DNA of 64,000 nucleotides, taken from contig JAXLVB010000002.1 in assembly GCA_046329195.1 (NCBI GenBank), positions 1,674,001 through 1,738,000 on the forward strand. The letters run 5' to 3'. Positions within the stretch are counted from its first letter, which is position 1, and every line of letters starts with the position of its first letter. This document shows, one piece after another, positions 34,390 to 42,700 of the stretch. The translations under genes and the position numbers were made by a program. The notes below the pieces were generated by a model, which was given only the letters and a program-made list of their open reading frames with translations, was not told the DNA's origin and did no database searches. This DNA is from JAXLVB01 sp046329195 (GTDB lineage: Bacteria > Bacteroidota > Bacteroidia > Cytophagales > Spirosomataceae).

Positions 34390-36066
34390 ATGAAATACCT
34401 TTTCGGATTTCTGCTTTTTGTTGGTTTAGTAGCTTGCCAATCCAAAAAGAGCTACGATGTTGTCCTGAAAAACGGTACCGTTTATGATGGATTAGGCGGA
34501 AAGCCTATCGAAGCAGATGTTGCCATCAGTGCCGATACGATTGCGGCCATCGGCAAACCAGGCGAATTTTCGGGAGAACAAGAAATTGACGTGAAAGGAT
34601 TGGCCGTTGCGCCGGGTTTCATTAATATGTTGAGTTGGGCTACTACTTCGCTGATTCAAGATGGTCGTTCGTTGGGCGACATCAAACAAGGCGTAACGCT
34701 CGAAGTCATGGGCGAAGGCAATTCGATGGGTCCCTTGACCCAACCCATGAAAGAAAGTTGGCAGCGACAAATTGACAAAGAAGACGTTAAATTCCAGATT
34801 TCATGGAATACGCTGGGCGAGTACCTTAACATGTTAGAGAAAAAAGGCGTTTCGTGCAATGTTGCCTCGTTCATCGGTGCTGCCACCCCTCGATTGTGCG
34901 TGTTAGGCCCTGTCAATAGAGCGCCCAAACCCGATGAACTCGAAAAAATGCGAGCCTATGTTCGACAGGCGATGGAGGAAGGAGCTATGGGCGTGGCCTC
35001 TGCCTTGATTTATGTACCGGGTATTTACTCCAGAACCGACGAGTTGATAGCCTTAGCCGAAGAAGCCTCCAAATACGGCGGAATGTATGTGTCGCACATG
35101 CGCAGCGAAGGCAACCAAATCGAATTTGCCGTTGAAGAACTCATTACCATTGCCAAGAAAGCCAAAATTCGCTCCGAAATCTACCACTTAAAGTTTGCTG
35201 GCAAACAAAACTGGGGCAAGATTGACAAAGTGCTGGCTCGCATTGACCAAGCCAACAAAGACAGCCTACATATCACCGCTGACATGTACACCTACGTGGC
35301 AGGTGCAACAGGCTTAGATGCCGCCATGCCTCCTGATATTCAGGAAGGTACGTTTGAAGATTGGCAAAAGCGGTTACAAGACCCTGCCATTCGGAAGCGA
35401 GTCATTCAAGAAATGAAAGCTCCCGGAGGCAACTGGGAAAACCTCTACTTTGCGGCGGGGCCTGACAAGGTTCTTTTTTTGGCATTTCTGCAAGATTCTC
35501 TTCGGAAGTATCAGGGTAAAACCTTAGCAGAAGTAGCCAAAATCAGAGGTAAGTCTCCTGAAGAAACGGCGATGGATTTGGTCATTCAAGATGGCACACG
35601 AGTAGAAGTGGCGTATTTTTTGATGAATGAAGACAACATTAAACGTCAACTCAAATTGCCTTACTTGAGTTTTTGTTCGGATGCCAGTTCTATGGCCCCC
35701 GAAGGTGTATTTTTAAAAACCAGTGCTCACCCCCGTGCCTACGGTAACTTTGCTCGGTTATTGGGCAAATACGTTCGTGACGAAAAAGTGATTCCGCTCG
35801 AAGATGCCATTCGAAAACTTACATCCTTGCCTGCCAGCAACCTACGGATTCAGAAAAGAGGTAGTTTGCAAGTAGGCAATTATGCCGATGTGGTGGTTTT
35901 TGACCCTCAACAAATCCAAGACCATGCTACGTTTGAAAAACCGCATCAGCTCGCTACAGGTATGGTGCATGTGTTTGTCAATGGAAAACAAGTGCTTAAT
36001 AATGGTGAACATACGGGAGCAAAACCCGGTCGCTTTGTGAAAGGGCCTGGGTTTAAAGCAAAATAG
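34390..36066 (+). CDS. D-aminoacylase-family amidohydrolase lipoprotein, altered metal site
   Basis: The 558-residue protein has a type II signal peptide (MKYLFGFLLFVGLVACQSKK, lipobox LVAC) and the amidohydrolase/N-acyl-D-amino-acid deacylase fold, with VVLKNGTVYDGLGGKPIEAD and the closing beta domain RGSLQVGNYADVVVFDP. In active D-aminoacylases, PGF(I/V)D is followed by HxH, and a Cys bridges two metals. Here PGFINMLSW has no HxH, and the expected Cys position reads GEGNSMGP. H236 (SHMRSEG), H266 (IYHLK; same 30-residue spacing as the known ligand pair) and D431 (CSDASS) remain. Either a single-metal site is used or catalysis is changed. It is probably periplasmic and membrane-anchored. The substrate is unknown. 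Confidence 0.87.
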   Translation: MKYLFGFLLFVGLVACQSKKSYDVVLKNGTVYDGLGGKPIEADVAISADTIAAIGKPGEFSGEQEIDVKGLAVAPGFINMLSWATTSLIQDGRSLGDIKQGVTLEVMGEGNSMGPLTQPMKESWQRQIDKEDVKFQISWNTLGEYLNMLEKKGVSCNVASFIGAATPRLCVLGPVNRAPKPDELEKMRAYVRQAMEEGAMGVASALIYVPGIYSRTDELIALAEEASKYGGMYVSHMRSEGNQIEFAVEELITIAKKAKIRSEIYHLKFAGKQNWGKIDKVLARIDQANKDSLHITADMYTYVAGATGLDAAMPPDIQEGTFEDWQKRLQDPAIRKRVIQEMKAPGGNWENLYFAAGPDKVLFLAFLQDSLRKYQGKTLAEVAKIRGKSPEETAMDLVIQDGTRVEVAYFLMNEDNIKRQLKLPYLSFCSDASSMAPEGVFLKTSAHPRAYGNFARLLGKYVRDEKVIPLEDAIRKLTSLPASNLRIQKRGSLQVGNYADVVVFDPQQIQDHATFEKPHQLATGMVHVFVNGKQVLNNGEHTGAKPGRFVKGPGFKAK

Positions 36067-36074
36067 CTTTAAAA

Positions 36075-36110
36075 GCAGACGTTCCACTTTTCAAAAAGTG
36101 GAACGTCTGC
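36075..36110. repeat. Long perfect palindrome, copy 2
   Basis: A 17-bp perfect inverted repeat (GCAGACGTTCCACTTTT, 36075-36091, complement 36094-36110) with a 2-base centre, identical in its arms to the inner 17 bp of the copy at 19841. It lies between convergent genes, where it might help end transcription, but lacks a clear T-run. Confidence 0.85.
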
Positions 36111-36156
36111 CAATTATTCCAAAAGAATACAAAGGTGAAGATTCTATAAACTGCCT

Positions 36157-37317
36157 TTACAAATACCGCAACCACGTTTTCTCACGGTGGCTCGCTTTGT
36201 ATTGGGCGTACCAGCGGCAAAGTGGAAATAGCGAAGCCACCACACTCCCCCAAATCACATAAACCCAACCTAACGGGAATCCAAACTGAGGGGGGCGTCC
36301 TAAATTGAAGCCATTGAACTGAATGTCATCCCACGAGAATCCCTGTCCTAACACCAACACAATCATCAAACTATGTAATACGTACCAATGAATGAGGTAG
36401 TAAAACATAGGAACTTTACCATAAATGGAAATGACTCGGCTCAACCTACTGGAGAAGTTTTCGCTAGTGGCCAAAATCAACAAGGCTATTCCCAACATGA
36501 GCAATGAGTACATCAACGAAGGGGGATATTTAGTAACGTTCAAAAAGGATAAAACACTGAATAATACCTCTTTTTGAGGCTTCCAAGGAGAAGGGTCGCC
36601 ATAGCCATTGATGCTTCGTAGGATGACAAATAGTACCAACGAACCAAGTCCTAGTTGAATTAATTTCTTAAAACGAACAGGTTCTGATAATTCAAAAATG
36701 GTTCCTAACCCGTAGCCCAAGAGCATTAAACTAAACCACGGAACGATGGGGTAGCCCATCACAAATAGATGGTCGGGCGAGATGGGGAAAGCCCCTCTGG
36801 CAAAGAACACGGCATTGATACCTTGTACTACCGGAGAACCATTACTCAATAAAAATTGAATGGCCTGATGACTAACCAACAAAATAGCTCCTAGAATACT
36901 GATTGATTTGGGAGATAGCCATAATAGTAAACTGAGCAATACAAAGCCCATCCCAATGGCAGCAATGACTTGCGAAAACAAAACATGGAATCGAATGTCA
37001 AACCAAAGGGCGAAATTGACTATGGTAAATTCCAAAAAAACCAACCACAACCCTCTGGTCAATAAAAAACGTCGTGCCTCTGCCCTATTTTGCTGACTTT
37101 TGACCGAAAGAAAAACAGACGTTCCTGACAAAAATACAAAGGTAGGCGCACACAGGTGGGTAATCCATCTTGTAAAAAATAACCACGGCGTTGTGGTCGT
37201 CAAATCGGTGGGGTCCTGGGTGAGAGCTGGGGCGTGCATAAAATCACGGGTGTGATCCAATGCCATAATAATCATGACAAGACCTCGGGTGAAGTCAATA
37301 CTATTGATGCGTTTCAT
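36157..37317 (-). CDS. DUF1624/HGSNAT-like membrane acyltransferase
   Basis: The 386-residue integral membrane protein resembles the heparan-alpha-glucosaminide N-acetyltransferase catalytic family (DUF1624). The start RINSIDFTRGLVMIIMALDHTRDF carries the family's conserved Asp and His near the first membrane segment, and ITHLCAPTFVFLSGTSVFL follows. About ten membrane segments are seen, with YGKVPMFYYLIHWYVLH near the C-terminus. It may transfer an acyl group across the inner membrane to a surface or periplasmic sugar; this is inferred from the family. I choose the ATG at 37317: a TTG at 37353 overlaps a -7 promoter element and has no support. Confidence 0.88.
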   Translation of the reverse strand: MKRINSIDFTRGLVMIIMALDHTRDFMHAPALTQDPTDLTTTTPWLFFTRWITHLCAPTFVFLSGTSVFLSVKSQQNRAEARRFLLTRGLWLVFLEFTIVNFALWFDIRFHVLFSQVIAAIGMGFVLLSLLLWLSPKSISILGAILLVSHQAIQFLLSNGSPVVQGINAVFFARGAFPISPDHLFVMGYPIVPWFSLMLLGYGLGTIFELSEPVRFKKLIQLGLGSLVLFVILRSINGYGDPSPWKPQKEVLFSVLSFLNVTKYPPSLMYSLLMLGIALLILATSENFSSRLSRVISIYGKVPMFYYLIHWYVLHSLMIVLVLGQGFSWDDIQFNGFNLGRPPQFGFPLGWVYVIWGSVVASLFPLCRWYAQYKASHREKTWLRYL

Positions 37318-37350
37318 GGCTTTATGTATGAGGATTGAGGTATATACGCT

Positions 37351-37358
37351 CAAAAATA
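37351..37358 (-). promoter_or_regulatory. -7 promoter element of the acyltransferase gene
   Basis: On the minus strand TATTTTTG fits TAnnTTTG exactly, 33 bases before the ATG. No clear TTG lies 20 bases upstream. Its position argues for the ATG start at 37317. Confidence 0.42.
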
Positions 37359-37415
37359 CTATTTTCCTTCCAGAAATGATAAAATGACCGTTTTCAAAAT
37401 CATTTTGTTAAAGCA

Positions 37416-37454
37416 AGGAGACGTACCACTTTTAAAAAAAGTGGTACGTCTCCT
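37416..37454. repeat. Long perfect palindrome, copy 3 (covariant)
   Basis: An 18-bp perfect inverted repeat (AGGAGACGTACCACTTTT, 37416-37433, complement 37437-37454). Compared with the copies at 19841 and 36075, GACGTTCCAC has become GACGTACCAC, and the other arm carries the matching change. It lies between the divergent acyltransferase and SDR genes. Confidence 0.85.
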
Positions 37455-37566
37455 GACTCTTACGGTACTTCTACGACACTCTCTGAAAGTTTGAACCGAT
37501 TCTATGCTTAATTTGTCAAACCAATTTTGATACCGACGTGTTATTCTTGCAACTCAAACACTCAAC

Positions 37567-38280
37567 ATGGAACAACTCATCAAAACGGCCCTCATTACGG
37601 GTGGCTCCAAGGGCATTGGCTACGGCGTAGCGCAAGTACTGATTCAAGAAGGTATCAAGGTTGCCATAACGGGGCGGGACAAAACCAGCATCGAAGCTGC
37701 CGCTGCATCGCTTAATCAACTGAGAGAAGGCTTTGCGCTTCCGTTGGTGGCCGATGTTCGAGATTTGGCGTCACAACAAGCGGCAGTTGCTACTATTTTA
37801 TCCACGTGGGGACGATTAGATTACGTCATTGCCAACGCTGGTGTGGGGCATTTTGCTTCTATCGAAGACCTCACTCCTACCCAATGGCTCGAAACGATAG
37901 ACATCAATCTAACGGGTGTTTTTTATACTGCCAAAGCCACGCTGGAGGCGCTTAAAGCCAGTCAAGGGTATTTTATTACCATTGCGAGTTTGGCCGGAAC
38001 TAATTTTTTTGCCAAAGGTACGGCCTACAATGCTAGCAAATTTGGGTTGGTGGGCTTTACTCAAGCTCTCATGCTCGACCTCCGCCACGATGGCATCAAG
38101 GTAAGTACCATCATGCCCGGTTCGGTGGCTACGTATTTCAACAATCATACGCCTAAGGAACAGGATGCTTGGAAAATCCAACCCGAAGATATTGGGCAGA
38201 TTGTTTCGGACTTAATCAAAATGCCTGCCCGCACCCTACCCAGCAAGGTAGAAGTACGCCCTACGATGCCAGGGAAATAG
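37567..38280 (+). CDS. Short-chain dehydrogenase/reductase
   Basis: The 237-residue protein is a classical SDR: a cytoplasmic NAD(P)-dependent oxidoreductase of the Rossmann fold. The nucleotide-binding TGGSKGIGYG (about 12-21), the NAG motif in IANAGVGHF, the catalytic Ser in ITIASLAG and the YxxxK pair in AYNASKFGLVGFTQ are all present, with PGSVAT after them. Arg in TGRDKTS after the second strand suggests NADP preference. The substrate cannot be told. The gene stands alone, with a weak hairpin terminator after it. Confidence 0.93.
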   Translation: MEQLIKTALITGGSKGIGYGVAQVLIQEGIKVAITGRDKTSIEAAAASLNQLREGFALPLVADVRDLASQQAAVATILSTWGRLDYVIANAGVGHFASIEDLTPTQWLETIDINLTGVFYTAKATLEALKASQGYFITIASLAGTNFFAKGTAYNASKFGLVGFTQALMLDLRHDGIKVSTIMPGSVATYFNNHTPKEQDAWKIQPEDIGQIVSDLIKMPARTLPSKVEVRPTMPGK

Positions 38281-38301
38281 GTTATTCTTTTTACGCAAGC
38301 T

Positions 38302-38340
38302 AACCGAAAACGCTGACCATTGTTGGGGTTTTCGGTTTTA
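38302..38340 (+). terminator. Probable terminator after the SDR gene
   Basis: AACCGAAAAC (38302-38311) pairs with GTTTTCGGTT (38328-38337) over a 16-base loop, followed by only TTA. The T-run is short, so termination may be weak. Confidence 0.5.
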
Positions 38341-38381
38341 CAGGATACTTGGTCGTATTTTCCTTCGTTGAGCTATTTGCA

Positions 38382-39248
38382 TCACTCAATATCATATTTC
38401 AGATTCACTTGATGTAAGGCAATATCTCCAAATACCTCTGGCAAGTACTTGCTGTAACTGTATCCTACTGTCACCGAACGCAGGGGTTTGACTTGCGCCA
38501 TCCAATACCAAGTGGAATGAACCCATTTCGAAAAATTATTTTGGCACCAGGCTCCTACGCCTATGCGCTGCTTGTACCACAACATGCCATGTACGTCCAG
38601 CCCGCCATACAAAAGGCTATACCTTGCAAACGCATACACCAATTTGGTGTCAAGTTGGAAGTTGTTGTCTAATAAAAACGCATGGTCCAGCGTCAGAAAT
38701 ATAGGGCGAGGATAAAGTAGTGTCGTATTAGTTGGATTTTGAATCGCAGGGATGGAGGCGCCAACTTTCCAGCCGTCCCAATTCAACTCAGCACCAAAGC
38801 CCCAGTTCGTCAGCGGATTTTTTTCGGTTACTCCATTTATATTGATAGGTTGGTTAGTATTAGTCAACGAAAACGAAGCACCTATTTTTAGTTGAGTTTT
38901 AGCCGAAAACGCTACCAAATAGCTTGTTGATACAATGCCAAAAATCGTTTTAAAATCAGAAGGATAGGCAAAACCTGTGGTGTTTGGTCCATTATTGAAA
39001 GAAAAAACCTGTAACCCTACCCCCAAATGCTTGGAAACATTGGTCTGTGTGGAAAGATAATACGTGTAGGTATAATCCGCATCATCTTTGAGGTAACCTG
39101 CCAACACACTGGCTTTTGCACCATAGGCCAATGCGGGATTAATAGCCTGAGGATTAAACGGATATGTTTTGTAGAGCCAGTCTTGCTGTGCTTGTGCGTT
39201 GCACGAAACAAGCAACATGAGGAGTGTGTAGTAAAAAGAAGGTTTCAT
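38382..39248 (-). CDS. PorP/SprF family T9SS outer-membrane protein
   Basis: The 288-residue protein has a signal peptide (about 1-20, MLLVSCNAQAQQ) and the PorP/SprF pattern: the N-terminal NPQAINPALAYGAKASVLAGY, alternating amphipathic beta strands through the chain, and a C-terminal strand ending HQVNLKYDIE that would insert into the outer membrane. PorP/SprF proteins are needed for export or surface attachment of individual type B CTD cargo proteins of the type IX secretion system, as SprF is for SprB in Flavobacterium. The neighbouring giant gene encodes just such a cargo, on the same strand and 500 bases upstream. Members of this family are often about 300-340 residues, so this one is slightly short. 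Confidence 0.9.
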   Translation of the reverse strand: MKPSFYYTLLMLLVSCNAQAQQDWLYKTYPFNPQAINPALAYGAKASVLAGYLKDDADYTYTYYLSTQTNVSKHLGVGLQVFSFNNGPNTTGFAYPSDFKTIFGIVSTSYLVAFSAKTQLKIGASFSLTNTNQPININGVTEKNPLTNWGFGAELNWDGWKVGASIPAIQNPTNTTLLYPRPIFLTLDHAFLLDNNFQLDTKLVYAFARYSLLYGGLDVHGMLWYKQRIGVGAWCQNNFSKWVHSTWYWMAQVKPLRSVTVGYSYSKYLPEVFGDIALHQVNLKYDIE

Positions 39249-39414
39249 AGGGAAAATGTTTACCCCTAAAACGCTGTTTTTCTGAGGTTTATTTTCTCAA
39301 AGTACTGAGATAAATTCGTTGATATGATGTAAAGGCGTATGGTATATGCCACTAAAATATATAAATGTATAGTAGAGTTTATGTAATTTGATAATCAAGG
39401 GGTTAAATGGATTC

Positions 39415-39595
39415 AGTTAGTACTCATAGGCTTTGTACTTTTTGTCGATGGCGACCCCGTCTTGATACAAAAAGTACCGCAGCGGCGGCCGCCAAAAAAA
39501 TCAATCGGATCGCCGAAGCGAAAAATCCAATGCTTCACTACACAAGCCCACGCACCCCCGCTGGATTTTCAGCCCACGCTCTTTTTTTCTTGTAA
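39415..39595 (-). other. GC-rich palindromic intergenic element, possible gene remnant
   Basis: The 500-base gap between the PorP/SprF-like gene and the giant gene has AT-rich flanks and a GC-rich core (near 39445-39560). GTACTTTTTGT (39435-39445) and ACAAAAAGTAC (39467-39477) form a perfect 11-bp inverted repeat, and GCGGCCGC sits nearby. On the minus strand one frame reads through most of it with a single TGA: RGLKIQRGCVGLC before it and RYFLYQDGVAIDKKYKAYEY after it. A 62-codon + frame also covers it. The element may be a repeat or a decayed gene; I cannot decide. The rest of the gap holds only the terminator at 39657. Confidence 0.35.
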
Positions 39596-39656
39596 GTATT
39601 TGATTTTCAACTAACAGCAAGTCTAATGCTAATTCATTTATTCTTGCCACTTACCA

Positions 39657-39690
39657 ACAAAAAACGTTGGCACGATTCGCACCAACGTTT
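39657..39690 (-). terminator. Intrinsic terminator of the giant gene
   Basis: Read on the minus strand, AAACGTTGG and CCAACGTTT form a 9-bp stem with an 11-base loop followed by a T-run, 59 bases after the stop codon. It would largely separate the giant gene from the PorP/SprF-like gene. Confidence 0.78.
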
Positions 39691-39748
39691 CTATGAATAC
39701 CCAATTACAAATGGTTATCTTTTGTGCGGAAGGGACTCCCTCCCAATA

Positions 39749-42700
39749 TTATCTACTAATGGTTATGTATCGTACAAATTGACGCCCATCACTCAGCTTC
39801 ACTAGGTAGAAGTAGGTTCCGTCTGGAACACCTCCATTCCCCAAATGCACACCTGTGTTTGGCTCACCGCCCCAATCGTTGCGGTACTCTTCTTGGGCAT
39901 ACACCAAGTTACCCCAGCGGTTGAACACCTGTAAGTTCACCGATGTACCCGATGGTACGTTCCGAATCACAAACACGTCGTTCACTCCATCTCCGTTTGG
40001 CGAGAAGCCCTCAGGGATAAAGATTTCGTCTGGTAATGATGGCAACAACAATAAAGTTGGTATGGCCTCTGATGGGTCTAAGTTTCCATCAGGGTCTGGA
40101 TTACTGCCGTCAGTAGATTGGTCTGCAACCTTCGTGCCAGTATTTGTTTCTGCGCTAACAAATGTTACATTTATATACGGTGTGTGGCGCTTACTACCTG
40201 CTACATTGACCGAAACCCAAACTGTATCTACCTTACCCACAGGCAATTGACTATCGAGTGTTAGTAATTGATAATCATTTAATTTTCCGAAGCGTGGGTT
40301 CACTTTTAACAAACTATTTTGACCCGTGCGTGGTGTACCCATTACTTCAAACTGAACATTATCAAACGTTGCCGAAAGCGTATCGGTCAATTGTACATTT
40401 TTTAGATCCACATTGCCGTAGTTTTTGAGCACGTATTGATAGGTTACTTTGTACGAACCATTCACCTGACGAACGGTATCTTTCACCATCAAGGCCACAC
40501 CGATAGCAGCCCGGTTGCTGATAACAATGTTCAATGGCGTTGGGGTATTGTTGTTGAGTGGGTTACCGTCAGCGTCTGGGTCAGGGTTGATGCCATTGGT
40601 CGAAAGGTCTTGGAACAACTCATATCCGTCGTTGATATTGGCATAGCCTTTGGCCAAAGCAGTGTTCAAGAACGTACTGGTAGTAGCCAATGAGAAGTCT
40701 GCCTTGAACTTGATGTTCACTCGTTTGGTTTCGCCTACTTTGAGTGTACTCAGCGAATCATCCAACAATTTGACTAACAATCCTTTACCAGTGTATGATT
40801 TATTGGCGACCAAACCGCTTTCAGCCGTTACTTGAATCGAATTGTTGACAATAGTTACGCCCGTACCATCAAATACTTTACCCAAATCGTCTTCTACCTG
40901 CACCCGACCGAGGTCGTAGTCGCCCATGTTGGAGATGCTGATGTCGTACGAAACTTCATACACATCTTTGCCCGGAACATCAAATTTGACAGGGAGATTG
41001 GCTGTTTTACTCACACCCAACAGCGGTTTGCCGTTGTTGTAAGTCACCGTTAGGGTGGCCGAAGCAGCGTTATTAGTCGAAACGGGGTCTGGTTGGTCGG
41101 CACGCATAATCTTGGCGGTGTTGACCCAGATACCTCCAGCGATAGCCTTGGCTAAGATAGTCATTTTCACGCTATCACCAACGGCAATGCTTGGAATCAA
41201 GCTGGCTAACACACCATTCTGAATATTGAACGATGCACTCGACAAGAACTGAAGCCCTGCTGGCATGACATCGTAAACCAATACGTTGGTGGCTTTGATA
41301 CCCGCCACGTTTTTCACGGTAATGGTATAGAGTACCTCATCGCCTTTGTTGGCCGTAGTGTTGTCAATGGTTTTGGTAATGCGCAAGTCACTACTACAAG
41401 GATGTACAACTACTTCGATTTTGGTAGCAGGACTATAACAACCCGACGTTGATTTTTCAACTACATAATAGGTGCCCGTGCCAACTGAATCTGGCCGTGC
41501 CAAAGGTTGTCCGCTTCGAGTTGCTGAAGTATAGAACTCAAATACACCTCCTTGTGACGCTTGGTTTTTCACTGCCGAACGTAAATCGGCTGCAACGGCA
41601 GGGCAAATGTTTGTGATGTTGACACATACTGGCGAAACAGGAACTGACTGTACCGTAATGACTTTGGTATCCGAAACGGCGGTACAATCACCTACTTTAC
41701 AAGTTGCTGTATAAGAGGCGGTTGATAGCGGTGCAACCGTAATGGTGTTTCCTTGTGCGCCTGTGTTCCACACTACCGTACCTGTACATCCGCTGGCCGA
41801 TAAGCTGAGGTTATCGCCAATACAGATACTTTCTTTATTACTGGTAATCAATGGTTTAGTGGCCTTGTTCACGGTCACCGACAAGATGTTGGAATTGGCA
41901 CTTTTACAATTTTCTACTGCACAGTAGGCGAAGTAATCAGTATTGGCTTGTGGGCTTACGGTCAAGGTAAGTCCTGTTGAACCTGTTGACCAAATCACGG
42001 TACCATTACAACCCGATGCTTTGAGCGTGACGCTTTCGCCAGCACAAAGTGTTGCATTGCTACACGTGATAGTTGGGGTAGTAGCTGAAAGTACCTTGAT
42101 TTCGAGCACTTTAGAGGTTTCACTCTTGCAGTCGTTTACTTGGCAAATGGCTGTGAATTGACTTGTTTCCGTTGGAGAAACAGTAATGCTTGTTCCCGTT
42201 TTGCCAGTTGACCATACGATGGTGCCATTGTTACAACCTGTGGCTTGAATCGTGACGCTTTCACCAAGGCAAACCGAAGATTTTTGACAAGACAATACAG
42301 GCACTTCGGCTTTGTTGACCATGATGGTGTGTTCTCTCGAACTCAAGGCTTCACAGTTTGGCTTTTCGCACACTACACTGTAAGTGGTTGTTTCCAAAGG
42401 ACTTACCGTAATGCTATTACCTTTTTGACCATTCGACCACTTGAGCGTTCCTGAACAACCTGTGGCCGTTAGGGTTACTTTTTCACCTGCACAAACTGAT
42501 TTTGCTGAACAAGTCACGGCCAATGGGATGGTGTCGCAAGGATAGACAACTTCTACCTTAGCCGAGCTCCAGTCGTCTTCGTTGTTGTTGAAGCCGTTGT
42601 TAGGTTCAGAATCAGGGTCTTGTGTACCTGACTTACTGATTTCGGCGAAGTTGGTCCACGTTCCTACTTTCATAGTCTTGACCGAGAAGCCAAAGTTCAT

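Noticed and set aside
39407..39595. A 62-codon + strand frame in the gap below the giant gene
   Set aside because: Low-complexity Ala/Lys composition, GC-rich palindromic DNA and no homologous feature; treated as part of the repeat-like element.
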